The notes beneath the pieces are model-generated. The model worked only from the letters and a program-made list of their open reading frames with translations, was not told the DNA's origin and did not search any database. A stretch of DNA of 64,000 bases. It comes from Schizophyllum amplum. Lineage: Eukaryota > Basidiomycota > Agaricomycetes > Agaricales > Schizophyllaceae. This document shows positions 42,071 through 52,657 of the stretch, piece after piece (position 1 is the first letter of the stretch; each line of letters begins with the position of its first letter). The stretch lies in NCBI GenBank assembly GCA_007026445.1, contig VDMD01000005.1, positions 1,240,001 through 1,304,000 on the forward strand, in the 5' to 3' direction. The position numbers were made by a program, and so were the translations under genes.

Positions 42071-44371
42071 TCAAGACGAGTGGATGTCTGGGCGAGTCGA
42101 GGAATTGAGAGGAAGAGGATGGAGGGGAAGGACGACAGGACTTGCCCGCCGGTTTAGATATGGAGCTAGGGTGAACAGTCGTGTGAACTCGAAGCGGGAA
42201 GCGGCATCCGCGAGTGCGTTCTCCTTTGTCGGTAGCCACTTTACTTCGAAGGTAAAGTCAAGCTGGGAGGCGAAACCGACAAGTTGACGCAGGAGTTCCA
42301 TGACAGGCGCGGAGCGTATGGACAGGTTGCGAATGGCGTTGAATACATTAGTGTTGTCAGTGTGAAAAATGATGTGTTTGGCGTGGAAATCCGGACCCCA
42401 GCAGCGGATGGCACGGATAATGGCATAGAATTCCTTCCATTTGATGTCACGGGAGGCGTAGCGAAGAGGAATGCGGGTGGCAAACCAGTGAGTGCCAAAT
42501 ATGCCACCAGCACCTTTTGTGCCACTGGCGTCGGTGTAGATGTGGACATCCTCCCGTTCCGTGCCAAGATATCGAATACCATTCCATGGTGTTGCAAAAT
42601 GTAGCCACCATTTAAGCTCCCGACGGGCCGAGCGTGGAATGCGACGTCGTGCGAAGTGGGAGGTGAAGGAGGCCGAGAAGTCAAATAGAGAGCGCATGAA
42701 CGCACGAGAGAATGGGATGACCTGCGCACAGAACATGAGATAGCCAGTGAGCTCCTCGAGCTCCAACTGGGTGCAGTGCGTCTTTTGGTCCCACTGGCAA
42801 AGCAGATCTGCGAGATAGATGAGTTTGTCAGGCGGGAGTCGGGCCTCCATGAGAAGGGAGTCGAGCAGGATGCCAAGATACTCCAATGCAGTGGTCGGCC
42901 CTTCAACTTTGGAGTCCTGGAAATTGAGGCCAAGCGCTCGAGCAAGCGCGCGGGTCCATTCCAGTGCCGCCTGGACAACCGAAGTGGGGGTTCCGGGACG
43001 GAATATCTTCAGGAAGTCGTCAAGGTAGTGGCGTATAGACGCAGGAAGGTGATGAGAAAGGATCCAGTGGAGAGCCTCAGCGAATAAGTTGAAGATGTAT
43101 GGTGCGGAGCGCAGACCAAACATAAGGAACAACTCATAGTAGAACTGACCCTGCCAATGGTATCCAAGGAGGGGCCAGTCAATGGATCGGATGGGTACAT
43201 GGCGGAAAGCCTGCTCGAGGTCAAGCTTGACCATCAGAGAGCCAGGACCAGAGGCCACAAGATCGTCCACAGCATGCCGGAAGGTGTCATATACAATAGA
43301 TGCCTGAGAGTCGGGGATGCCATCATTGACAGAGCTACCGCGGGGCCATGAGAGATGATGGATTTGGCGCAGTTTCCCGGAATGCTTGCGGGTAGCAACA
43401 CCGAGAGGTGAGCAGCGGAAGGGGTCCAGAGGTGGAGAAGGGAATGGGCCGTGCAGGCGCTGTTTTGAAAGCTGGGTATCGACTGCAGACGTGACCGCGT
43501 CTGGATGCTCGAAGGCTGAATGGAGGTTCCGACAGGATTGGCTCACCGAGCGGTCACCGCTGAATCCGATATCCGCCCCATGGTCAATGACGTGCAGTAT
43601 CGCATCCACGAACGGGCGATCTGGATAGTCGCTCAAGAAGAATGACCAGGCATCACGATTGAGGGTAGAGTTCACGAGAGGCAGGGCTTCAGCTACCTGC
43701 GGGGGAGGTGCGGTGTTCGCACGCGGATCTGAGTTCGGACGCGCAGGGGGGTAGTATTGGCCTGGGAACAACGCAGCATGAGGCATATGGTGGTAGCATA
43801 TAGGCGCAGATGGGGCAGACTCAGCGGGTGCATGGCAACCCGGGAGGAGCATTGGCTCGCCACTGGATCTGGACGATGGGGAAGACTCAGGGGTGGTTCT
43901 CACGCTGAAAGCGACAGATGGAACACTGGACGGTGGTGCAACGGACTCAACGGAGAGGAGCGGTGACTGAGGACCATGCTCGGCACTAGAGGGGGTTACG
44001 ACAGGTGGCGTGAGGTTGCGATGGCAGAAGCAGGGGCAAAGGAGGTGGGATCGGGAGCCAGATTGCGAGAGATCGCCGGAGCAACAGGCATAGCGGTCAT
44101 TCACAAATGTATTGGGGTGCGTAGGCTTGAAGCGACGTGAGCGCTGACGGCTGCCCACGCTCGTGCGCGTGAAGGAATGCGGCTGCTGAATCGCGGGAAC
44201 GGGAACGGGCCGCGTGAAATGTTTCGATCGTTGACGGCGACCTCGGGCCGAAAGGCGCGTGCACCGGCGTTGAGCGACGTCGAGCGGCGGCAGTGGGTAC
44301 CAGCTGCCCGAGTGGCCAACTCGGAAGGAGCCAGGGCTCGAGGGACCAAGAGGATAGTCGTGAAAAGACAT
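42071..44371 (-). CDS. Reverse transcriptase/RNase H of the Ngaro-like element
   Basis: 766 residues, intact. The first about 320 residues are Pro/Ser/Arg-rich with a Cys/His cluster (YACCSGD..LCPCFCHRN) that might stand in for a Gag-like segment. The reverse transcriptase spans about 325-560: RQIHHLSWPRGSSVNDGIP, VKLDLEQAFRHVPI, the active site YLDD at 449-452 and LEYLGILLDS. The RNase H follows from TDAS at about 613 (IYTDASGTKGAGGIFG), with KWKEFYAII, FHTDNTNVFNAI and ENALADAASR. This arrangement, with no integrase or protease, is that of the DIRS order. It copies element RNA into DNA in the life cycle of the element. Confidence 0.92.
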   Translation of the reverse strand: MSFHDYPLGPSSPGSFRVGHSGSWYPLPPLDVAQRRCTRLSARGRRQRSKHFTRPVPVPAIQQPHSFTRTSVGSRQRSRRFKPTHPNTFVNDRYACCSGDLSQSGSRSHLLCPCFCHRNLTPPVVTPSSAEHGPQSPLLSVESVAPPSSVPSVAFSVRTTPESSPSSRSSGEPMLLPGCHAPAESAPSAPICYHHMPHAALFPGQYYPPARPNSDPRANTAPPPQVAEALPLVNSTLNRDAWSFFLSDYPDRPFVDAILHVIDHGADIGFSGDRSVSQSCRNLHSAFEHPDAVTSAVDTQLSKQRLHGPFPSPPLDPFRCSPLGVATRKHSGKLRQIHHLSWPRGSSVNDGIPDSQASIVYDTFRHAVDDLVASGPGSLMVKLDLEQAFRHVPIRSIDWPLLGYHWQGQFYYELFLMFGLRSAPYIFNLFAEALHWILSHHLPASIRHYLDDFLKIFRPGTPTSVVQAALEWTRALARALGLNFQDSKVEGPTTALEYLGILLDSLLMEARLPPDKLIYLADLLCQWDQKTHCTQLELEELTGYLMFCAQVIPFSRAFMRSLFDFSASFTSHFARRRIPRSARRELKWWLHFATPWNGIRYLGTEREDVHIYTDASGTKGAGGIFGTHWFATRIPLRYASRDIKWKEFYAIIRAIRCWGPDFHAKHIIFHTDNTNVFNAIRNLSIRSAPVMELLRQLVGFASQLDFTFEVKWLPTKENALADAASRFEFTRLFTLAPYLNRRASPVVLPLHPLPLNSSTRPDIHSS

Positions 44372-44432
44372 GAGGCTGGTGCAAGTGGCATGGGTGGCAA
44401 CCAGGGTCTCGAATTCTGGTGGAACCTAATGA

Positions 44433-44647
44433 AGAAAACAAAAACAAGCAGCTGCAAGTACTGCGAGCATGCTGTGAGTGACGGTAGGTACGAAGCGAGA
44501 CGAGATACAGTACCTGCGAGCATGCTGTGAGTGACGGTAGGTACGAAGCGAGACGAAGAGTAAGTACAAAGGCGCGCCGCGCCTATGGGCGCGGCACGTG
44601 GTTCCTCGCGTGCATAGACCGCGGTCAAATGTCTTTGACCGTTCCAT
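44433..44647 (-). repeat. Split repeat A1 of the Ngaro-like element
   Basis: 215 bp, 5' end of the element on the coding strand; matches 41654-41868. It includes the two tandem 46-bp units and a GC-rich hairpin (GGCGCGCCGCGCC, about 44571-44583). Confidence 0.88.
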
Positions 44648-44934
44648 TTTCGCAAAGTGCTGTAAGCGACACAGACCTCAATTGCGCATTTTGTTTGGTA
44701 CTAACACGGCACAACTTGATATACCTAGAGGGAATTCCTTCCCAGTGTCGTTGTTTATCAGAGCCATGGGCTATGTGCGTGCAGTGCCATACATACACTG
44801 ACAGGCTACAGCACGTTGGTCCAAGGAGAAAAAGTGTTTATATTGTCTAGCTGTAGTAACACATCGTAACAGACATACGGGCTCTCCCTTGTATCACCTG
44901 TAAGAATGACAAGCAAGGCAGCTGGCAAGTCTCC

Positions 44935-47038
44935 TTACTCGTCGCGACGTGCGGCGTATTGTCCCAACGAGTTGCGCAGTCGTGCTGCATTTTGTTGCTC
45001 GCGCTTCTGTTTCGCCGACGGCTTCTTGAACGTTTTCTTTTTCGACATATTCACCGGGTTGGACGACGCGAAGGAGGCCGGCGAGTCCAGTGGCGTGTCA
45101 TTTTGCGTTGTCGCTGGAGGCGATGGCGCGGCCACGTCGGAGACGTCTTCAGGGATGCGAAAGTTCTCGTAAGAGCTGGCCTCAGAAAAGGCTTGATCGG
45201 GAAAGATTTCAGGGGATGGCGAGAGTGACGCCTCGTATGCAGGTGAAAGACTTATATCCGCGCGGGCTTTGCCCTTTCCGGAGTGTTCGCTTACCCCTCC
45301 ATCATCGCCCCATGTACAAGCAGTTGCAGCAGAGGTCATCGTAGCCATCGGAGCGGCCAAACGCGAAGGTGGTGCAGATGCTTCGGTTCCTGCCGCATTT
45401 GAGGTGGGCGGTGTGGTGGTTATTGGCGACGTACTAGCGCCGCCGTCATTGGATGGGAATACTTCGTTTACGCAAGCCACCATTCTTTTCAACTCGGCCT
45501 CTGAGTTGGATGAGCCCCACTGAACCAGAGCGCTCCACTTGTTGCAGACTTCGATTGGCGCATTTTCTTTTGCATACTCCTCCCAGTCGTCCAAGGGCTG
45601 GCAACCCTCGACGCGCTTGAAGAGGTTCCACGTCCAGAAGTCGCCAACCGTGACAATGCCGATGACCTTGTCTTGGTGCCACCAGATAGTGCTGGTCAGC
45701 AGATACGTGACCTTAAAAGCAGAGAATATGAGAAGAACACATGCGAATTTATTTACAGAACTTACCTGGATCATCAGTTGGCGCATGCCTTGATATAGAT
45801 TATTGTAGAATTGCGCATGGTAATCCCTCGGTGAGTTCTTGCGTGAAGGCAAGCCCTTGCATTCCCATAGCATGAGGACGTTTTGCAAGGTTTTGAGTGA
45901 CGTGCGGGGAAACGCGCGTTTCAGATTGCACACAACATCTCCCTCTCCAATCCATCCTGCATCCGCGATAGCTTGGTCCACCCAGTTCAGCGGCTCGAGT
46001 TGTTCCTCATCCGTCGGAAGCCCAGGACCGGTAGGTCCAGGTCCGCCACCTCCTGCAACGTGCGGACCCGGCGCAAAGGCATGCAAATCATCTGAGCCCG
46101 CGTCGGACGGAACGTAGTCCACATCGTTCGGGTCGCTCTCGTCAGATTCGTACTCCTCGTCTTCCTCCTCGTAACCTCTGTAGCGAGTTGGAAATTCCTC
46201 TGGAGGCCCAATCGGAAACATATCAGTCCCCAGATACGCCGAACGCTCTTTGTACTTTCGACGGATCTCAGCGCAAGCTGCATCTATCTCGGCGGAACTT
46301 GGCGGACCACCTTGTACGTCCACAGACAGTAGGGCAAAATCGGATATGACCTCAGAGAGGTCCTTGGTCTTCTCCAGAGTGTGAACAGACGAGGTCGATC
46401 TCTCGAGGCCATTCTCGACCTGCTCCGAACTGAAAGGCTCGCACACGTCAGTCTCGCTGCCCCGTACGGACGAGCCATCATCAAGGTCACGTTCCAATTG
46501 CTGGAATGCCATGGAATCAGCGGTGTGATCACTGTGTAGGTATGAGAACATACATTTTCATAAGTGGGTGCATCGTCGAGACGGCCTATATTAGCCCCGG
46601 AAGTCGAGAGATTGGTGGCTGTTGTTGACACATTCTGCCTCTGAAAAGATAACGAAACTCTGTCACTATACGGTGGACATTGGCGAGATAGTCGATGGGT
46701 CTCACCAGTACACTCGTTCTCAATAGTTTCGTCGATTCTGGTGCAGTATCTTTCGCCGAATGGGACCGCGGTTTGGCAGCACGCGCACGGACAGACTCCG
46801 GCAGGAGTAGAAGCTTGGGCTGCGGAACGACCGCGGCCGATCTGTACAGCAGTGTTTCCGCTATCCAGGTGCTTGTTAGGTTCCAAAATCCGTACCACTC
46901 GTGCTCATTGCGAACACGGCCAGTTCGAATGGCTATCTGTATCAATTGCACCTGAAGCTGGAATCGAAGTGTAAGTCCATCGGTCCCAAGACTATGCATC
47001 GCAGGGGTGGCAGTAGAACCGGCGGTTGCTTGAGACAT
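44935..47038 (-). CDS. Unrecognised acidic protein, over 500 residues
   Basis: No family recognised. The firm part is the frame 46551-44935. Upstream exons are likely: one coding a Cys-rich block (VCPCACCQTAVPFGERYC, about 46800-46750), one coding RQNVSTTATNLSTSGANIG just before 46560, and perhaps a start at 47038 (MSQATAGSTATPAMHSLG). I could not fix the first splice. Features: acidic run YRGYEEEDEEYESDESDPNDVDY; Gly/Pro loop; a folded core with LNWVDQAIADAGWIGEGDVV, TSLKTLQNVLMLWECKGLPS and WWHQDKVIGIVTVGDFWTWN; Ser/Pro-rich tail ending in a basic KKKTFKKPSAKQKREQQNAA. An in-frame intron (about 45768-45712) probably removes VSSVNKFACVLLIFSAFK. The basic tail suggests nuclear location. Confidence 0.6.
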
Positions 47039-48328
47039 CTTAAGCTGGGGATGGCACAGGAAGTGGAGGGAAAAATGTTGGCTTACCTTCGCTGCCCCCG
47101 GCTACCTTTTATAGGGTCGAGTGTCGTTGCCACAATATCCGCAACCATAACCACGCCTTCAATAGACTGAATAGGCGAGGCGCAGGCTGACGTGTAATCA
47201 ACCAACAATGCATTCGTCAGCCAATCAGAGCGCCAAGAGAGACCTGAATAGCAAGGAGGCGTGCGGAGGCGTGTTGAGGCGGCCTTCCCTGGCTTCAGAA
47301 GAGCAGCCTCTGGCTCGACAACAATGACCATTGAGGCATGTCGCAGTATCCTGGAAGTGAGGCGGGTACCGCAGGCGCCACACAGAAGGCGATTTCAGGT
47401 CGCCGTGCACAGCGGATGGTCGATGGCAAGGGAGGCAAAGGGAGGCGTCATAGAATTTGGAAAAGGACGAACCGGGAAACACCGACGCGGTCCGGTCCCG
47501 GAGGCACATGTCTACTGTTGAAGTAAGGCAACGAACGCAGCGACGCCGAGATGGCCACTTGGGGCACCGAGTCTATAGTCCGTTCTGGGCAAGCTACGGA
47601 CTCCCGTCAGCACTCTACTTTTGAGATCGAAGATACACTCACTTTCACGTCCAAGGTCCTCCTCGTCAGAGCATCGCCACTCGTCGAGAAACATCTCAAT
47701 GAATATCACAACCCGCTCGTCTGTAAACATCGCATGCATGCTTATTAGCAGCTCTATTACGCGCTGGACTATGTTACACGGTACGGGCAAGGTATATGAG
47801 TGATAAGTTTACAAACGTGCCAAGATAAAGATGAGGTCCGGCGAAAGCAGCAAAGCGCAGAGCGGAGGGAAAGGCGACGAGGTCGGAGGGGAAGGCGGGA
47901 TGGATGGGTCGACAAGGATGAAGTGGAAGATGAGAATGGGACGGGAAGAGAAGACGGATGAGAAGGGAAGATAAGACGAATGAGAAGCGAAGATAAGACG
48001 AATGAGACGAGACCCGAATGAGTAGGTAGAGGAGACAGAGAGCCTAGAGGGGCCGAAGTGTACGCTGAGAGGCAGCTATGTACGTACGGAATGGACGTGG
48101 GGACAGATGCTGCATGCAGCAGCAACAGCATGGAGCAGGATATGGAGTCGGTGCGCAGGCTATGAACACGGAGTGCGCCTATGTACGCGGTGGGCTGAGA
48201 TGGGCCGCGGGCGTTCGGCCCCGATCGGCGGGGATGGCGAACGCGAATGTCCGTCGGCGTTGCCTCGGCGGGCGGTCGACGTGGTGGAGGGGAGCGGGTC
48301 GCTGGTAGGCGTATGCCGGGTGCCCGCG
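47039..48328. other. Gap with a purine-rich short-repeat tract
   Basis: 1.29 kb without a convincing gene. At 47880-48030 the plus strand is almost purely G and A; it contains GAAGATAAGACGAATGAGA twice in tandem (about 47967-47985 and 47990-48008). The minus-strand frame across it (47769-48332) is a Ser/Pro/Leu translation of that tract and is not credible as a gene. Confidence 0.45.
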
Positions 48329-49174
48329 TCAAGACATTCGCAGTCGTTCACCCCAGGGCATGCGATGGAGGTACGTCCGGTAGGTATCCGCGAACAAGTA
48401 CCAGGCGACGCACGCCCATACAAGAACGGAGAGGGCAAACACAAAACGCAAGACGAGCTTCCAGCGCCAGGAGACGGGACTACTGGAGCTGAAGATCGTC
48501 GCGCGCCACCGCTCGTAGAATCCGATGTTCAGCCAGGTGAGGTCAGCGACCAGCAGCTGTGCCTGGGGTGCGGGGTAAGATACAGGAGCCGGATCGCCCA
48601 TGGAGGACCATCGCGCACCTTCATCCGCCCTGAGTCGTAGGTGCTCTGGATGTCGGCGACTTGCGTGCGGACGGTGGGGAGTGTCTCCTCGAGTAGCTCC
48701 AACTCTTCAAGCGAGGACTGCAAGCACTCGGTAATGTGGGGGACCTGCTGCTCGAGGGCTCTCTCCGCATGGCGAGACGCGCGCTGGGGGAGTCCATCAG
48801 TAGCCGCCGCAGCCGAAGACGAACAAGCACACGCACCCGCAGCCGCGAAAAGGCGTCCTGCAGTGTACCGTCGATCGCACGGAAGTTGGAGAGACTGAGC
48901 GCAAGCTTCTCCTAAGCAGCCGTCAGCCGGGCAAGTACAAGGGGAACCTCAACGCACTTCGAGTTCTCGCATCTGGAGTTCATACTGTACGGCTTGTTTG
49001 GATACGCGCTTGAGTGTGGCTTCGAGCTGGCTGGATGTATGTTAGACATCGACAGCGTAGCGCACTAAACGTTGCTCACCTGGTAGAAACGGAAGCGCAG
49101 TCCATCGAAGAGACCCAGCAGTGGGGGACAGGGAGCAGCGGCGCCCAGCTCGCCTCCTTGGTGTTATGTATCAT
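48329..49174 (-). CDS. Unrecognised coiled-coil protein with a C-terminal membrane anchor
   Basis: No family recognised. From the ATG at 49174 (MIHNTKEASWAPLLPVPHCW) five exons can be joined in frame. They code a heptad-rich segment (SQLEATLKRVSKQAVQYELQ, then EKLALSLSNFRAIDGTLQDA, then RASRHAERALEQQVPHITEC, then LEELELLEETLPTVRTQVAD), then AQLLVADLTWLNIGFYERWR and a last part with one strong membrane helix (LVLRFVFALSVLVWACVAWYLF) and a short basic tail ending GERLRMS. The layout (cytosolic coiled coil plus tail anchor) would fit a tether or SNARE-like organelle protein, but that is inference. The first exon is the least certain part. Confidence 0.6.
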
Positions 49175-50230
49175 AGCAAGCAGCCTTCCATTACGTAACC
49201 GCACCCCGCCGCGACCAAATGAATTTCGCGTGGCCGCGTGCTCGGCCGATGGTGCCCTGATGGGGTTCTGCCCCTTGCGCTCCTACCCAACTCCTACCGC
49301 CACTGCGGCACTGCTATGGCTGTTCAGCTGACGCTACTGAATGGCAGTTGATTCTGACCCTGTAGCGTGATACACCAATAGAGGCCTGTCTATCAACGAG
49401 CTCGCCAGCTCAGCTGAGGCATCTGCTGGGCATCTGTCGAATACTTCCTCGAGGCTCGTGCCGCATGTTGAGGGGCATTTCATCCGCGCCCGCCTGCAGG
49501 CGATGGCGTCGCCTTTGAGAAAATCGACTTTCCACCTGGATCTTTGATTGTTTCTTTGTTTTGCGACTTCCATCGCGTGCTTTCGTGCAGGGTCACTGCA
49601 ACGGCTGGTCAGTGGCGTAGTTGCTTGCTCACCGCAGATCGGCGTGGGATTGCTGTTCGGCCGGTCCTGTCTTGCACCCCCGTTTCCTCCCCCCTGACGT
49701 GATAATATCGATAAACACTGCATCCGACATCGACGCGCCTCGACAGAGCTCGACTCTCTGTACATATTCGCAGATGAATCGACGTGGGAAGTTGTGAACC
49801 TGCCGAGACCCATGTACCATGTAGATATAATTTCGTGCCAGTGTGTGCTTGAAGTTGAATCGTCGAGACACCATCCACGACACTTATGGCGGAGAAAAGC
49901 CAAGGAGAAAGCCGCGAGCGGACTTCAGTTCAGTTGAAGTCAGGTTGAAGTTGAACTTCAACAAGTAAAAGTTGAACTCGAAAGTGATGTGACATACACG
50001 TGATTCGACGTTCAACTGCGTCTCACTCTGTGCGTTTCCCAACTTCGACTTCCCTTCCAGCAATGGCAAGTCTTGTGCGGGCTGCAGCCCCAGCATAGCG
50101 AGGCTCCAGCTGGCTGGGTGCCGGAAGATGGCTTGTATGAAAATATACATTCTCCTTAATCACAACTGCTCGATGCGAGTCCATGTAAGTTACACATCCT
50201 GGAACTTTGAATACCACGGTCCGAGTCTGC
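49175..50230. other. Gap without a supportable gene
   Basis: Contains frames up to 189 codons (49334-49903, minus) with no domain and no sign of splicing. A cluster of short inverted GTTGAAGTTGAACTTCAAC-type repeats lies at 49930-49980; a similar TTCAACT block is seen at 58158-58180. Confidence 0.4.
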
Positions 50231-51231
50231 TTAGTACACGCCGGGAATGACCTTGTACTGCACGCGGTCCTCGTAGTCCTTCCACTGCTGGCCGTATTCT
50301 GTCGAAACTTGGTCAGAAAGTTCACGGACGAAAGTGACGTCAACACTCACTGGAAGCCATGTGCGAGCTGAGGTGGGGGATGGAGCTCGCAAATTGGCCG
50401 ACTTGCAAGAGCAGCGTGACGAATGCAGCAGGTACAGAGCCGGTCGCGAGGGTCGCGCCAGCACGCCAGAGGGAGTAGCCGAGGTAGTTCGGGTGGCGGC
50501 TGAATCGCTGTTAGCGATGTTATGAGGCGCATATATATGGGTGCACGTACACAATGCCGAAGAGGCCCGTATCGTCAATCCTGCCCTTGTTCTTCGGGTC
50601 CTTCTTGAACGCCTTACGCGACTCTTCCGACAACATCTCGATGGCGATGCCTGAGGTGAACAGACCGAGGCCGACCCATCTGTAGTGAAGCAAGTCAGTA
50701 ATTATCGCGTCGGCAGGGTCATAACACGCACTGCTGCCAACCAAGCGACGCGGCCCAGCCGCCGAACGAGTCCGCATACGTCACATTGGACACGACCTGC
50801 GCGAGGTGCGACGTCGTGTACGCCGTCAGGAGCGTGTTCGCCGTGTTCATGAGCGAGTTGTAGAACGACACGAATCCGGCCCCCGACGCCGAGAAGTACA
50901 TCGTGTTCGTCACGGTGACCCAGTACGCGTGCCGCAGCGAGCTGACCGTGTACATCCCGAGCAGCAGCGTGGGGATGGGGCCAAGGCCAAGGATGCCTGG
51001 GCCAGTGGTGAGCGCGGCGTTGCCGATCTCTGAGGGCTTCATGAGCCCGACGCGCACGAGCGCGCCGAGCGCGTAGCCCTTCTTGAAGAGCACATATTGG
51101 AAGGGGATGTCCGCGGCGCGCCCCACGATCATCGCGAGGATGCCGGAGAGCGGGCGGTCGTAGCGGCCGCGAATCATGGGCGGCTTCCAGAGGCCAGTGC
51201 TCGGCGCGGGGGTACTCGATTTCTCTGCCAT
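50231..51231 (-). CDS. DUF1295 membrane protein (steroid 5-alpha-reductase-like)
   Basis: Integral membrane protein of the DUF1295 family, related to steroid reductases and isoprenylcysteine methyltransferases; substrate unknown. Exons 51231-50732, 50679-50551, 50499-50351 and 50298-50231 sum to 846 nt, 281 residues. The start MAEKSSTPAPSTG is preferred to an ATG ten codons upstream. Hydrophobic helices include the segments at PIPTLLLGMYTVSSL, GWQQWVGLGLFTSGIAIEML and SVPAAFVTLLLQVGQFASSI. The family signature is RHPNYLGYSLWRAG near the C-terminus (codons split across intron 2), followed by the usual YGQQWKDYEDRVQYKVIPGVY end. Complete, with no broken motif. Confidence 0.88.
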
Positions 51232-51433
51232 GGTAGGGATGGTGGTGGTAGGAGGCAAGGAGGGTATCTATTGAGGATCGACGTTCGCGCGCCGAGACAA
51301 CGCGCAACCCAGTGACATACGGACATGACGTCGGTCGTTTACTTAATCCTAAGCCGTAACTCCGTGGACCCACATGGCACACAAGCAATCACATCAAGCG
51401 GAAGTAAATACAGGTGCGACATGCCAGCGTCCT

Positions 51434-52412
51434 TCATATGATCCCCTCGTCGACCAGCGTCTGCGCTTCCTCCTCGTAGATGTCCATCCAGCGACGCACA
51501 TCCGGCTTGCAGTAATCGCACCCGTTGAGCTGGTCGATGCGGCCATCAACGATACGCCGCAGCTGTCCTCCGTATATCGCGCTTTTCCCATGCGTATTCA
51601 GATCATTGAGTACACCAAACCAGAAACTGGCCCACGGCTCGCAGTGTGAGTTCCCCCCACGATGGTACCGCCAGTTTGGCCCTTTGGCTGCCTTGCGTGT
51701 AAGATCTTCCCAGCGTGCGTAGTACTAGTAGAGCAGCTGGTGAAGAAGGTAGCGGCCATGAGCGGTTTTCAAGTTTTCTAAACCGGCGCTCACCCATTTC
51801 ATGAGCGCGTAGTCATTGTCTTTGAGGTGTATCTTCATTTCATTAAGTGTCTTGGTCAGGGTATGAGGAGCAGCGACGTTGGCGAGTTCTTGATAACCGT
51901 GCTTGATGGCGAAGCTCAGAATATGGGAAGGCTTCTCTTTCACTTTGTACCTGTGACACTAACAATGAGGCTGAAGAAATAACACATTGAATAACAACGT
52001 ACTCGAGCACGGCGGCACAAATCTGCGTCGCAGAGTACACTCCGTACTTCTCTGCCGCTTCGGCAATCGCCAAAACATCTGCGCAGGGCAGAACGCGAAT
52101 CTTGGGCTGCGGTGCGAGGTGCATGAACTGGAGGAGCACTTCCAGCGTGTGAAAGTTCTCCGTCAGTGGCACAGGTTCGCGTGCGACGATGCCTTCATCC
52201 GAGGCCGGGAACCCCTCGCCGTACGTGTCCAAGTTCCGGGCATGTGCTCCCAAGAGCTTGCCCTCTGAAGACTTGAAAGTGACATCGACGGGAAGCTTGC
52301 AACCTGCAAGTTTACGATGGCACCCCTCAACTAGCACAATTCAAGTGGCAGTCGCACCTTCAAGAGGACACACAACCGCCGGAAGGTCCGCTGTACAGCT
52401 GTCCGCCGACAT
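51434..52412 (-). CDS. BTB/POZ-domain protein of the agaricomycete type
   Basis: BTB domains mediate dimerisation or binding to cullin-3; mushrooms carry large families of such small proteins of unknown role. From ATG 52412 (MSADSCTADLPAVVCPLEG) a short exon leads to the BTB fold: CKLPVDVTFKSSEGKLLGAH, NLDTYGEGFPASDEG, VPLTENFHTLEVLLQFMHLA, VLAIAEAAEKYGVYSATQIC. After an intron come VKEKPSHILSFAIKHGYQEL and ALMKW, then an exon beginning YYARWEDLTRKAAKG and ending with CDYCKPDVRRWMDIYEEEAQ and the stop at 51434. The C-terminal Cys pair (CDYC) is usual in this group. Four or five exons. Confidence 0.88.
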
Positions 52413-52657
52413 GGTGTTGTGTGTTTGTGGTAGGAGGAGAAAGAGCGAGCGAGAATCAGATAGGCGCCTTCGGTCATGCAGCGTGCACGAGGCGACGCAA
52501 GCAATCACCGAAGGCTCACGGGGACCCACCACGAACGACAAGGCTTAGACTGAGGAGATAGAGCTGCCAAGAAGAAAAGAAAATCCAGCAGACTTGCACG
52601 ATGAAGGGGAAAGCATGATACATGCGACTGTCGTGTGCTCCTGCCATACCCACCCTA

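Larger units (their letters stand above)
41436..44647 (-). mobile_element. Ngaro-like DIRS retroelement with split direct repeats
   Basis: Read on the minus strand the order is A1 (44647-44433), reverse transcriptase ORF (44371-42071), B1 (41991-41868), A2 (41868-41654), a 94-bp spacer, B2 (41559-41436). A1 and A2 are 215-bp direct repeats, B1 and B2 are 124-bp direct repeats, and A2 abuts B1 exactly. This A1-ORF-B1A2-B2 layout is the mark of PAT/Ngaro-type elements, which replicate through a circle closed by a tyrosine recombinase. No target duplication flanks it, as expected for recombinase insertion. No tyrosine recombinase frame exists inside: only about 80 bp separate the reverse transcriptase from B1. 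So this copy needs help in trans, or an internal deletion removed the gene. Confidence 0.85.

Noticed and set aside
41331..42239. 302-codon minus-strand frame with repeated peptide RPALDRNRRLFTQTSRHR
   Set aside because: The peptide repeats simply reflect the B1, A2 and B2 DNA repeats of the Ngaro-like element; no protein family matches.
47769..48332. 187-codon minus-strand frame
   Set aside because: Mostly Ser/Pro/Leu translation of the purine-rich tract; frames on the other strand are as good.
49334..49903. 189-codon minus-strand frame with an ACRRARMKC-like string, considered as a zinc-cluster factor
   Set aside because: Only one Cys cluster fragment, no full Zn2Cys6 spacing, no splice evidence, and unusual composition.
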